This document shows positions 22,210 through 32,000 of a DNA stretch of 56,000 nucleotides, in pieces. The position numbers and the translations under genes are program-made. A model generated the notes under the pieces. That model saw only the letters and a program-made list of their open reading frames with translations. It did no database searches and was not told the DNA's origin. Origin of the DNA: Mesostigma viride (Eukaryota > Streptophyta > Mesostigmatophyceae > Mesostigmatales > Mesostigmataceae); NCBI GenBank assembly GCA_009746045.1, contig RPFO01000130.1:1583625-1639624 (forward strand), in the 5' to 3' direction. Each line of letters starts with the position of its first letter. Position 1 is the stretch's first letter.

Positions 22210-22584
22210 ATAGAGGGCCTTAGGCCCGACCTGAGGGTGTTGTCCCTCCGGTATATAGAGTCGCCCTCATATTCTGGCCAGTTGGTTGGCTGTTCTTGGT
22301 CCTTAGTGCTGATGTGTTTACTCTGTGTGTCCTGCCCAGTGCCGTCCCCCCCGGCCAGGACTCCGTTCCAGGCAGTTAGGGGAACCTCCCACCAGGCTTG
22401 GTGCTGGCTAACCCTACACCACCCGGCGTGGTGGTGGAGACCGTGTGAACTATTGGTGCTTTGTATCTGGGATGGTCGATCGATGGTGTTGGTATGTGCT
22501 GGGTGCATTAGGTTTTTCCTACCCCTTTGGTTCCCTCCTCTCTGCGTAGGGAGAGGGCTCCCTACCTTTTGTGGGGGGGGGAGG
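22210..22584 (+). other. 3' untranslated region and polypurine tract, copy B
   Basis: Follows the ORF3 TAG and precedes the 3' LTR. The last bases before the LTR (22571-22584) read GTGGGGGGGGGAGG, a good polypurine tract for plus-strand priming. The region is nearly identical in copy A (23710-24082). No protein seen. Confidence 0.8.
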
Positions 22585-23160
22585 TGTTACGTCGCGTAAC
22601 AATTCGTTGTAGTTACGGACGTAAATTAGGTCCTTGGCCTCCGTTTATCCTAGGTTTACGTGTAGTTCTAGTTGGGACCTGATTGTCCTCGTAACAGTAC
22701 CGTGGTATATTGGGTGCCTTTGGGCGCCGCGCCGCGTACTTTATTAGTGGTCCTTATCCTTCGGTAGAATGTAGTGGACCGGCGTGCATCTGTGCACCTG
22801 CCTGTGTTTCTGTGTTTCCGCAGGCGAGGGCCAGGTCGGCCCGAGCCTGTTGGACCGTTGGTTACCATTTATGCACGTACTGGTCACTCCTTGTGTGGTC
22901 ACTCGGCGTGTGTTAAATGAATTAACACATATTAGCTTGGGTCACGGCAGTGTAGTTGTGTTTCCTTCCTCTTTTCCTGGAGTAAACGGGTTTGACTAAA
23001 TGGCCTATGGCATATTACAGTAGTACATATGTAAATGCATTGAGATCTGGTTCGTCTCGGTCGTCTTTCGCTAAGGGTGCAAATAGAAGTGGCCTTACTA
23101 GTCTAGGTAGTATTAGGACCAGTAGAGGTAGAGGTGGCGGCCGAGGCTTGCGGCGTAACA
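22585..23160 (+). repeat. 3' LTR of copy B
   Basis: 576 bp; same ends and terminal hairpin as the 5' LTR. Apart from a 4-bp addition (TGGT) and the absence of 18 bp, I found no difference to 10520-11109 in the stretches compared by eye. It is followed directly by GTTTC, the second copy of the target duplication. Confidence 0.95.
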
Positions 23161-23709
23161 GTTTCCTGCGGTGCCGGGTGCTACGTACAGCACGGTTCTC
23201 CAGCCCATCCTGGAGTGGGATGCCCGTCGTCCTGTGCCCATCCCTGGCCAGGGTGTGGACTCCCGGGGCCATCCCCCTCCTCGGGCTAGCGACTACCTAG
23301 AGACGTTCGGGTCGCGACAGTGCGCGCGACGGTGGCGCTCCCGTGAGGTTCGGCACATCCGGATGTGGCCGTCTAACGTGGAGCCCCTGGTAGATCTGTT
23401 CTTCCCGACGGGTTTGCGCCCTCGGATCCGGTACCATCGCCTACTCCTGCGGGCTCTCTGTTTGATCGCGGTAGAGCCTTTCCTTCGCCTCTTTGCCTGT
23501 GGTTTCCTGGACTGGGCCCGTGGCCAGGTCGAATTCTCACGCAGCATAGGTATTACTGGGCCTTTCTGGGCCTTTTTCCTGATGGCGTGTGGGCCGATGT
23601 TTTCCTCACTGTAGACAGGCATGACAATGTCGATGATGTGGCCCACTACCAGGCGTACCTGGATGTTCTGCTGGCCTCTCGTGGCACTTACCAGACGGAT
23701 GGCAACTAG
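23161..23709 (+). pseudogene. ORF3 of copy A, C-terminal part
   Basis: Matches the last 180 codons of copy B ORF3 (RASDYLETFG, VEPLVDLFFPTGLRP, LIAVEPFLRLF). Two extra bases near 23530 (GTCGAATTCTC against GTCGTTCTT) shift the frame before the end. Stop position equals that of copy B (TAG at 23707-23709). Confidence 0.85.
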
Positions 23710-24082
23710 ATAGAGGGCCTTAGGCCCGACCTGAGGGTGTTGTCCCTCCGGTATATAGAGTCGCCCTCATATTCTGGCCAGTTGATTGGCTGTTCTTGGT
23801 CCTTGGTACTGATTTGTTTACTCTGTGTGTCCTGCCCAGTGCCGTCCCCCCCGGCAAGGACTCCGTTCCAGGCAGTTAGGGGAACCTCCCACCATGCTTG
23901 GTGCTGGCTAACCCTACACCACCCGGCGTGGTGGTGGAGACCGTGTGAACTATTGGTGCTTTGTATCTTGGATGTCCTATCGATTGTGTTGGTGTGTGCT
24001 GGGTGCATTAGGTTTTTCCTACCCCTTTGGTTTCCTCCCTGTGCGTAGGGAGAGGGCTCCCTACCTTTTGTGGGGGGGGAGG
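23710..24082 (+). other. 3' untranslated region and polypurine tract, copy A
   Basis: Near-copy of 22210-22584, ending in a polypurine run (about 24071-24082) just before the LTR. Confidence 0.8.
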
Positions 24083-24650
24083 TGTTACGTCGCGTAACAA
24101 TTCGTTGTAGTTACGGACGTAAATTAGGTCCTTTGCCTCGGTTGTTCCTAGGTTTACGTGTAGTTCCAACTGGGACACTATTGTCCTCGTAACAGTACCG
24201 TGGTACATTGGGTGCTTTTGGGCGCCGCGCCGCGTACTTTATTAGTGGTCCTTATCCTTTGGTAGAATGTAGTGGACCGGCGTGCATCTGTGTATCTAGC
24301 TGCCTGTGGTTCTGTAGGCGAGGGCCAGGTCGGCCCGAGCTTGTTGGACCGTTGGTGACCATTTATGCACGTTCCACTCCTTGTGTGGGCACTCGGCGTG
24401 TGTTAAATGAATTAACACATATTAGCTTGGGTCATGGCAGTGTAGTTGTGTTTCCTTCCTCTATTCCTGGAGTAAACGGGTTTGTGTAAATGGCTTATGG
24501 CGTATTACAGTAGTACTTACGTAAATGCACTGAGATCTGGATCGTCTCGTTCGTCTTTCGCTAGGGGTTTAACTAGAGGCGGCCTTACTAGTTTAGGTAG
24601 CATTAGGCCAGGTAGAGGTAGAGGTGGCGGTAGAGGTTTGAGACGTAACA
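24083..24650 (+). repeat. 3' LTR of copy A
   Basis: 568 bp, starts TGTTACGTCGCGTAACA and ends GACGTAACA. It differs from the copy B LTRs by many substitutions and small indels, so copy A is clearly older than copy B. Host DNA starts at 24651; its left target duplication lies outside the window. Confidence 0.93.
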
Positions 24651-25130
24651 TTGGGGGGGGGAAATTAACAAGTTTCTTGGCGAGACCTCACTAATAAACT
24701 TGAACAAGAATCTCTGCTTACAGTTTTTGACGGACGATTTCCCGATTCCTCCGCCGACCCTTGAATCTCCATCTCGGCCCGCACAAGCTTTCACTTTTAC
24801 CCCCCCCACAACTCTCCGTGCAGAGCGGGCCTAGTAGGCGATGTGCAACGCCAATGCGCAGACATCTCATGTGCATGTGCGGACATTAATTAATTAAGTA
24901 CTACTATATAATTAATGTCCCCCTTCTCAAGAAGGTTCCAGCCGTGTTCAGCCCGTCTCACGTTTTGAGACTGAACAAGTCTCGAGTGGACACGTGTGTA
25001 GTACTCCGGCTACACACAGATATCGACTGATTTATCTAGTACCAAATCCGAAAGGCTTGCATCACTCCCCGGAAAGGAGAACTTTTGCGGATCACTGTAG
25101 GTGTCAGTTGGCGATGCCTAATTAATTAAT
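24651..25130. other. Non-coding stretch after the retrotransposon nest
   Basis: No gene recognised. Contains a 12-bp perfect inverted repeat, GGACATTAATTA (24881-24892) with its complement at 24909-24920, and a TTAA microsatellite just before 25140. Confidence 0.5.
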
Positions 25131-25530
25131 TAATTAAAATCATAGCTCCGTGGGAGCATATGTAACACATAGCCCTGAGAAAGGGGCATCTATGGGTTTG
25201 TAATACAATCAGGGCTACAACCTGCAGGTGGAGGATGTACAACTATCACCTGCTCTGGGTGCACAAGGTGCACCTGCACCGCCATGATGGTTCATGCCTC
25301 CTTATCAAGCACAGGCACCCAGGGGGGGCTTGAGGAGAGGGCCTAGAAGGCCTGCATGACATATGGGGTGGAAGGTATGTGTGGCTAGGCTATAGCTGGT
25401 GTACACATGGCATCTCAGCAGAGAGTAACTCCCTGCATAGGCATGGCGTGGCTAAATTCTTAATGCATCATCCATGGGAGGTCCCGTTGTAGGCTGGGCG
25501 CGGCTAAATAGTGAAAGCATCATCCATGGG
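25131..25530. repeat. Left arm of an imperfect inverted repeat flanking an ORF
   Basis: Several blocks recur inverted at about 26690-27080: CATAGCTCCGTGGGAGCATATG here against its inverse near 27030-27075, TGCTCTGGGTGCAC here against the inverse of the 26960 region, and CAGCAGAGAGTAACTCCCTGC near 25420 against the inverse of 26835. Similarity is moderate with indels. It may be the 5' region of the element carrying the adjacent ORF. Confidence 0.6.
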
Positions 25531-25547
25531 GGCCATTGTGGGCGCAC

Positions 25548-26660
25548 ATGCGCGTGTTTTACGGCAATCACGCCTCGCTTCTAGCCCTGTGCGTGTACCT
25601 CACGTCCCACAACCGTGGCCGCTGGCCTGGTGACGGCCAGCTTGTCGACCCCGCCGAGGCTCTCCCAATCATTCACCGCATGCCTCGCCCCAGGCTTCAA
25701 CGCTTCGCCCTCTGCTCCCTTGTTGGACGCTCCGAATCCGAGATCTGGGCTTCCCCACCGCCCCCCCCCACCTTCCCCACCGAAGCCACCATCCGCACCC
25801 TCCTCAAGGAAGCTTTCGAGCAGCACGTGACCCCTCTTGCCGCAGATGTGGCGGCACTTGGCGGCACGCTGGCTGCTGAGCTCCCCACCATCCCACCGCC
25901 ACCGCCACCCTCCTCGCCTCCACCTCCCCCCCCCTCCGCCTCCACCGACTCCATCACCGCCCAGCTCCGCGACATCGACCAGCGCCTCAAGGATAATGCA
26001 ATCGCTATCGAGGTCTTGCAGAACACAGCAGGCCTCACCGCCCAGGCAGTGAAGGACATTGCCGCCAAGCCAGCCCCGGCTGGCCTGGCCGGCGATGCTC
26101 CTCCCATCACGACCTGGGCGGACATGCTTAAGCAACATACCACCTCCACCACCTCCGCCGTCGCAGCCCAGCTCCAGCGGCAGACGCTTGACCTCCGCGA
26201 GGAGGCCGAGCTCGCCAAGCGCAGCCTCAACGCCATACTCAAGAACTTCGACATGGAAGCAGGTGAGAATTCCGAGAAGCTTGCACGTGCGTTTGAGAGC
26301 AAAATCCTTGCACGCATGGGCCTTCTTGGTGAGATCAAGCTGACCGCCCACCGCCTCCCCCGCGCGAGGGGTAAGGCAGGGGCGCCTCCGCTTCTTCTCA
26401 TCTTTGATAGCCCAGCGGACAAGATTTCGTTCCTCCGACGCCGCAAGCGGCTCGAGAATACTCACTTCACCGTGGACGACGACTTGACCCTGGCACAGCA
26501 ACAACGGCGACGGGAGCTATGGCCGACCTACCTCCAGCTCCGGCAGACCAAGGCGGGCCAGCCGGTGTACTGGAAGGGGGCGGCCATCTACGTCGGCCAC
26601 AAGCCCTGGCAAGCGACCCCCTCGACCACCGCGGCCCCAGCAACCCCAGCCCCAGCCTAG
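25548..26660 (+). CDS. Orphan ORF resembling ORF1 of a non-LTR retrotransposon
   Basis: About 370 residues from ATG 25548, no introns, GC-rich, codon use unlike the neighbouring AT-richer DNA. Features: a Pro-rich segment (residues about 65-140), a helical/coiled-coil middle (DSITAQLRDIDQRLKDNAIA onward, then LREEAELAKRSLNAILKNF), and a basic C-terminal domain with DDLTLAQQQRRRELWP followed by PVYWKGAAIYVGHKPW. The coiled coil plus basic C-terminus resembles ORF1 nucleic-acid chaperones of LINE-type elements in algae and plants. No reverse transcriptase follows. An inverted fragment of the same C-terminus at 27228-27345 supports a mobile origin. Function is inferred only. Confidence 0.55.
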   Translation: MRVFYGNHASLLALCVYLTSHNRGRWPGDGQLVDPAEALPIIHRMPRPRLQRFALCSLVGRSESEIWASPPPPPTFPTEATIRTLLKEAFEQHVTPLAADVAALGGTLAAELPTIPPPPPPSSPPPPPPSASTDSITAQLRDIDQRLKDNAIAIEVLQNTAGLTAQAVKDIAAKPAPAGLAGDAPPITTWADMLKQHTTSTTSAVAAQLQRQTLDLREEAELAKRSLNAILKNFDMEAGENSEKLARAFESKILARMGLLGEIKLTAHRLPRARGKAGAPPLLLIFDSPADKISFLRRRKRLENTHFTVDDDLTLAQQQRRRELWPTYLQLRQTKAGQPVYWKGAAIYVGHKPWQATPSTTAAPATPAPA

Positions 26661-26679
26661 GGGAATACAGCAGTAGTGT

Positions 26680-27080
26680 AGAATAGTTAGACAGTGGCCT
26701 TGTACATGCCCGCCTACTACAGGCACTATACCAGCTTAGGCCTAGCCTTTTTAGTCATGTACATGTGTGCCTATGATGCGCCACCCTCCAGATGATGCCT
26801 AGCTTTATTTAATTATGCAGTGCCCATGCAGGGAGTAACTCTCTGCTGAGACGCCATGCCCTCGCTTTTTGTATAGCTATGCTGATCTTCCCCCCCATGA
26901 CAGGCTCCCCCTTCGCTGGGCATAGCTTGAAGATCATGGGGATGCAAGTGCCCTGGTGCACCTAGAGCAAGGGTCCTTTACATCCCCACCCTTGCAGGAA
27001 GTAGCTTAGGATGTATGATAGGCCATATGCTCCCCTCTCAGGGGCTATGTGCTACATATACTCCCAACGGAGTTATGTTA
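26680..27080. repeat. Right arm of the imperfect inverted repeat
   Basis: Inverse of 25131-25530 in several blocks (see there). It reads on the minus strand as the 5'-like region of another copy of the same element, and abuts a (CAATT)n tract at its outer side. Confidence 0.6.
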
Positions 27081-27102
27081 CAATTCAATTCAATTCAATT
27101 CA
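27081..27102. repeat. (CAATT)n microsatellite
   Basis: Four copies of CAATT/ATTCA. On the minus strand it follows the 3' end of the inverted fragment at 27103-27345, as the short tandem tail of a non-LTR element would. Confidence 0.7.
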
Positions 27103-27345
27103 ATGCGCGTGGGCCACATGCTAGGCTAGGCCTGACTAATCTACACTACTGGTATAGGTTCCCTAGTCTGGGGTGGCAGGGGGGGCCTGCCATGGCTTGT
27201 GGTCAACGTGGATGACCGCCCCCCTCCAGTACACCGGCTTCCCCCCTGCGCGCTGCCGGAGCTGAAGGTAGGTCGGCCATAGCTCGCGTCGCCGCTGTTG
27301 CTGGGCCAGGGTCAAGTCGTCGTCCAGCGTGAAGCGATGCCTAAG
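27103..27345 (-). pseudogene. 5'-truncated inverted copy of the ORF1-like gene
   Basis: On the minus strand, 27345-27200 matches the C-terminal coding end of the ORF at 25548-26660 (DDLTLAQQQRRRELWP region, then the VYW and HKPW blocks), and the match continues into the 3' flank (CAGTAGTGTAGA). It is truncated at its 5' side and ends in a (GAATT)n tail. Such 5'-truncation with a simple tail is typical of target-primed non-LTR insertion. Confidence 0.65.
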
Positions 27346-27353
27346 GATCAGGA

Positions 27354-27418
27354 GACGTCCGTCCTATAGTCAGCAAAAGTTGGTGCGAGAGGTCCCCAGT
27401 TCGATTCCGGCCTGGATT
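27354..27418 (+). pseudogene. tRNA-like sequence or tRNA-derived SINE fragment
   Basis: Contains a B-box-like GTTCGATTCC with an A-box-like TATAGTCAGC about 35 bp earlier, spaced as in a tRNA. The T-stem and acceptor stem do not pair properly, and no clear anticodon loop forms, so it is not a functional tRNA. It begins right where the truncated ORF1 fragment starts. Confidence 0.3.
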
Positions 27419-27495
27419 CATTTGCAGATCGCGTTTTCCGCGGACCGGCACTGAACGCAAATGGTTTTCACCTTTGCGGCGTGCCAAATCAGAAT

Positions 27496-27533
27496 ATAAT
27501 TAATTAATTAATTAATTAATTAATTAATTAATC
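27496..27533. repeat. (TTAA)n microsatellite
   Basis: Nine copies of the tetranucleotide AATT/TTAA. Similar short tracts lie near 25120 and 27585. Confidence 0.9.
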
Positions 27534-28710
27534 CCATGTACTCCTCCCACTGAGGACTTATGCTCACGTGACACAGTCACGTGTTAATTAATTAATAGGG
27601 TTCAGTTGGGTTGCATCACTTGCATGCTGTCACATTCATGACAAGGTTACTCATCGGCAAGACACGTTAGCGTGCGGCGGCAATTAGTCACAAAGACATA
27701 TTATAGCTTAGTAGCAAATATTATAATCTAGTAAAACATAGTGAATTGTAGAAGAGATGCGGAACTTGGTCACTCTTGATTTACGTTCGTCGTTCGCCAA
27801 AATGGCGCGGAGGGAGCTCCGAAATTTGCTAGGCGATTGCTTTTCTCCCGTCGTCGGCAGTCCCCGGGAAGTACGGGAGCTCCCGGGGTATCCAACACTG
27901 AGTGAGGCATCCCTCCTCGAGTGAATAAATGAACGAATGAATCACCCATGTGGAGAAATCACTCCATATCCAATGGGAACTCGCGAGCTTGAATTTACCT
28001 TGTTCACACCTGGTTCACAGGCCAATTTGGCCAATAATCTCAATGAGACAATCCAGCCAAAACCTTCGCTGATGACCTATCCACCGAGGGCGCACTCAAT
28101 GACCCATCACTCTGCACACACATACCACGCCAGATGGCGCTTGGAGACCCATGTGTGTAATCCTGCCATTCGATCTGCCCTGTGGCTAGGCAACCGCTCC
28201 AATTGATTACCCTACCTAGCATAATCCGATTATAAATACATTTGGGGGGTCCTCCCATGCAGCTGCCCACCAAAAACAAAAAGGCGTTCATCACATGCGT
28301 ACAAGTGCCCGTCCAAGGTGTCGCCTGGACGGGCCCATTGGCCACGAGCGGCACCTGACGCCGTATTATAGTACCCACATGGAATGGTTGAGGGATACTA
28401 TAACATTAGTATAGTCCAATCCGAGCCACGGCACAGGCAGCGGACCCCAAACAGTGATGGGGGGTCATCCGCGTGGAATGTAGCTATGTCGCCTGACCTA
28501 CAGCTGGCGCGCCTGGTCATCCAAGAAGAGGAGCGTGGGAGCTGCCATACAAAACAACCAACGGGGATGGAAACAAGCGAGTCAAGGATCACTGACCAGA
28601 ATAGGGCACCTTGCAAGGCCCAGGACTTCAACTATAATTCATGGCTGCGCTGGTTGTCTCCTTGATACAACTACCCCCTCCCCCCTCCGCCCATCCGCCC
28701 CACTGCCCGT
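27534..28710. other. Intergenic stretch without recognised gene
   Basis: No convincing coding region. A 40-codon frame at 27802-27924 (ATG in AAAATGG context) has no recognisable features. A strong hairpin lies at 28307-28334: GCCCGTCCA, a 10-base loop, TGGACGGGC. It may include the 3' flank of the E2F gene, which ends at 28840 on the minus strand. Confidence 0.5.
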
Positions 28711-28716
28711 CCACAC

Positions 28717-28869
28717 CTCCTCTACCCCTCCTCTACCCCTCCTCTACCCCTCCTCTACCCCTCCTCTACCCCTCCTCTACCCCTCCTCTACCCCTCCTCT
28801 ACCCCTCTACCCCTCCTCTACCCCTCCTCTACCCCTCCTCTACCCCTCCTCTACCCCTCCTCTACCCCT
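28717..28869. repeat. 11-bp minisatellite, unit CCTCTACCCCT
   Basis: About 14 copies in tandem with one partial unit. It overlaps the modelled stop codon of E2F (28840-28842 on the minus strand). Confidence 0.93.
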
Positions 28870-29007
28870 CCACCCCTTCACACACACACAAACAAACAAA
28901 AAAAAAAATAGCTTCATTAACAGGGAATTGTGAGAAAGGATACATCCTTCGCTGAAGATGTCGCTGAGGTCGACTTCCCGTTGTTCGTAATACCAAGACT
29001 GCTCCGC
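28840..29007 (-). CDS. E2F: E2F last exon with RB-binding motif
   Basis: After CATGCAG the frame reads [20 protein letters not shown], which has the spacing of the E2F pocket-protein-binding motif (aromatic pair, acidic, then D-[IL]-F). The reading then runs through a T-rich and GT-rich simple sequence and stops at TAG 28842-28840 inside an 11-bp minisatellite. The last 20 or so residues are therefore doubtful. Confidence 0.65.
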   Translation of the reverse strand, partial: AEQSWYYEQREVDLSDIFSEGCILSHNSLLMKLFFFLFVCVCVKGWRGRGGVEEG

Positions 29008-32000
29008 CTGCATGTGCCAGCACATCATGGTGGCCCACCCAGGCATGGCACCATGTGCGAGGTGCCGGGGGGAGGGGGGGGGGGGGGAGGGGACAGGGAA
29101 AAGGATATCAAATAGTTTACATCAGAAAGTGGAGGAAGGCAAGGGCGACAAGCAGGTTATGAACCATGCTTCAAGGGAATACATCGTCGAGGCAGGCAGC
29201 AAATAGCAAACCAAGTGCTGCCTGGTGCCGGTATGTGGGAAAAACCAGGGAATAAATATGAGAAGTTGACTCACAAGAGGTCAGCAGAGAGGCCCTGTCA
29301 CAGAAAAAAGATAATAAATAAACAAGGGGCTGACGGGGAGCAGGGGGGCTCGCACAGGCGACGTAGGGGTATGCGGGCGCACACCCAAACGGGAAGCCCA
29401 ACCTGCAAACCTGAACTGCAAACCCAAACTGCAAACCCAACAGCTACCTCGGACGGTACAACGAGGACGATAATCGCTGAATAAACTGAGAGCCATGAAC
29501 ACGAAACGTCACTATAGCTAGCACATAGATATAGCATGGTTGTCTCATTGAAAGTAAATTCATCGGCCCACGTAAGGTGGCATGACGCGGGAGGCAGCTG
29601 TGGTGTGATCACATCCATCGAAGCAGCAACAACGGAACGTCACTACAGCGAGCACGTGTATAGTATCACCTCAGACGTCACTATAGCGAGCATGTGTATA
29701 GTATCACCTCAGACGTCACTATAGCGAGCACGTGTATAGTATCACCTCAGGTGGTGCGATGCGAACAATGGTCTCCCCATCTGGCGCCTGCAGCAGCGCC
29801 CGATGGCTAGGCACGATCGCGCCCGCCTCCGCCCCGCGGTCCCCGGCGATCGCCCCCCCGACGAGCCCACTGCCACCTTTGCCACTGGTGACCGCGGGGG
29901 CCCCCTGGCTGTCCTCAGCCCCGCCATCCCCCCCCCGTGAGTTGTCCCCAAGGTCCATCGCCTCCGCCTCCCCCGCACCCCCATCCGAGGGCGCGCCCGC
30001 GACCTCCCGTTTCTTGAACGAGCTGCAGGTGAACGGGTACGGCGAGCGGCCACGCCGAAATGTGAGCTCACAGATTGTGTGAGTCAACGACTTGGACGAG
30101 GACATGCCGCTCCTGTGGGCGCATGGCATGGGATGCGACGTGTCGGCCCACAGATGGTCCTAGTCCCTTGCTCTAACCGGTTTAGCTCGTTGGATGTGTA
30201 TCTCTTTCCTGTGAGTGAACAAGTTGGGAACCAGTTGGGATGCGTGACTGCAAACCGGGGCGCTAATCTACACAGGGCAGCCGTCCATCGGCCTAGATAT
30301 TCACAAACGGTTGCAAGAAACAGTGGTACTAAACAGTAATGAAAATCGAGCGAAATATTCGGAAATGTTTGCCTCTTGATGGCACCCACAGCAGGATGGA
30401 TGGGGCACACACACACAGTTTTCTCACAACACAGCCGCGCCGTTGACGTTCCAACACAGCGAGGGCACGTTCGCCCATCACTTGTTAACTCCCAGCAGTG
30501 ACTTCAATGCCCCGCCACAAAAACATTCACAAGAACCGATGAAGATATTCGGCACATGTGGAAGCAGATATGACGGTACAAGTTGATGTAAGAATTATTA
30601 GCCTATATTATGTTATTATTATAATTAGTCTTCTAAAAGCAGCCGGCATAGACGCCACCCGTGCAACCCCTCACATACCTGATCAAGTATACGTCAATGG
30701 GTCCTGACGTGCTCTTCAGGATGATCTGATACTTGAGCTTCTCACCCTGCGTGCCGTGGGGGGTCAGCGAACAGTGCCGTGGGGGGAGGGGGGGGGGGGG
30801 GCGGGGGGGAAACAGTGGCCATGGGCGAAACACAGGTCGAAAGGACACAAGGTTGGCACCACAAGGAAATCAGTGACGGCAGCCAGCAACAAAGGCAACG
30901 CAATATACTAGTGTGCCTCAATGGATGCCAACACAGTACACCCTGGAAATATACTCCACGGAAGCGGGCAGCTGCCAAGTGCTCGGCAGAAATCAGCCCC
31001 CATATCACCCCCCCACCCCTCCACCGCCCCCCTACCCCCTTGGAAGACATCACATCCCCTAGCAACGCGAAACCAATCATTCACGCCGTGAGTTGGGTGG
31101 CTGTAAGGTGACTGCACACAGAACTTGAGAAGTCCAGTCACTCCACCGCACCTCAGTGGCCACAACGCCGACTCACCCCGTTGAATGCAAAAGCACGGGC
31201 AGGGTTCCCTCCAGACGTCCCAACATCACCATGCAGTGCTCTCACATCCACAACAGTTAGGAAAGATCTTGGTTAATAATGCCGCCTACGCATGGCACGC
31301 AGGTACTTACGTTCTTAGAGTGCCGCCCTAGATATGGAAATGCCATCCTAGTTATGGACACTTAGAGATCGATGGCCCTACCCCCACAGCCTTCGTAGTA
31401 GTAAAAGCCCTACGCCACACAGCGCGTATCACGTAAACCCGACTCCCTACACCTCCAACCCTTACCTCCTCGGGGTCAGGGACCTCCAGGGTCGTCCCCG
31501 TGGGCGCCTTGACCGCGATGAGCATGTCCTTCTGCTCACGTATCGATGTGGTGTTGAGGATAACACGCGAATGGGCAGCGCAGTTTAAATGGTGGAACCA
31601 AATTTGGGCAAGGTAGTCCAGCCAACGTTCGACCCATGCTACCTATCACAGGCCGGGCAAACAAAGTATAAATAACATGTAAGTAGGCAAACATAAGCAT
31701 TATTTTATTTGTCCAACCCATGCTACCTACCGCCATGTCCTTCTGCAGGCACCCACACAAAGAAAGGTAGCACCAGCCAAGGTGTTATTCAAGGGATTGC
31801 TTTTTCACGTGCACGTACGACTGTTATGGGCCAAGGTGTTATTCAAGGCGTTTCCTCTTCACGTGCACGTATGCCTGTAATGGGCCAAGGTGTTATTCAA
31901 GGCATTGTTTTTTCACATGCACGTATGACTGTTATGGGCCAAGGTGTTATTCAAGGCATTGCTTTTTCACGTGCACGTATGACTGTTATGGGCCAAGGTG

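Larger units (their letters stand above)
10520..23160 (+). mobile_element. Ty3/gypsy chromovirus copy B, complete, nested in copy A
   Basis: Full-length element with both LTRs (10520-11109 and 22585-23160), each starting TGTT and ending AACA. The 5-bp target duplication GTTTC flanks it on both sides, inside ORF3 of copy A. Length is 12.6 kb, or about 10.75 kb without the 1.9-kb DNA element in its integrase. Contents: leader, ORF0, Gag, Pol, ORF3, polypurine tract. The two LTRs differ by an 18-bp and a 4-bp indel, and I saw no substitution by eye, which implies recent insertion. Confidence 0.95.
23161..24650 (+). mobile_element. Ty3/gypsy chromovirus copy A, 3' portion
   Basis: Continuation of the outer element after the nested insertion: the C-terminal third of ORF3, 3' untranslated region, polypurine tract and 3' LTR. 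Joining 10519 to 23166 restores the ORF3 sequence found undisturbed in copy B at about 21660-21675. Confidence 0.93.

Noticed and set aside
27802-27924. 40-codon frame starting in AAAATGG
   Set aside because: Too short, no recognisable motif, no fitting splice sites or neighbours; could be chance.
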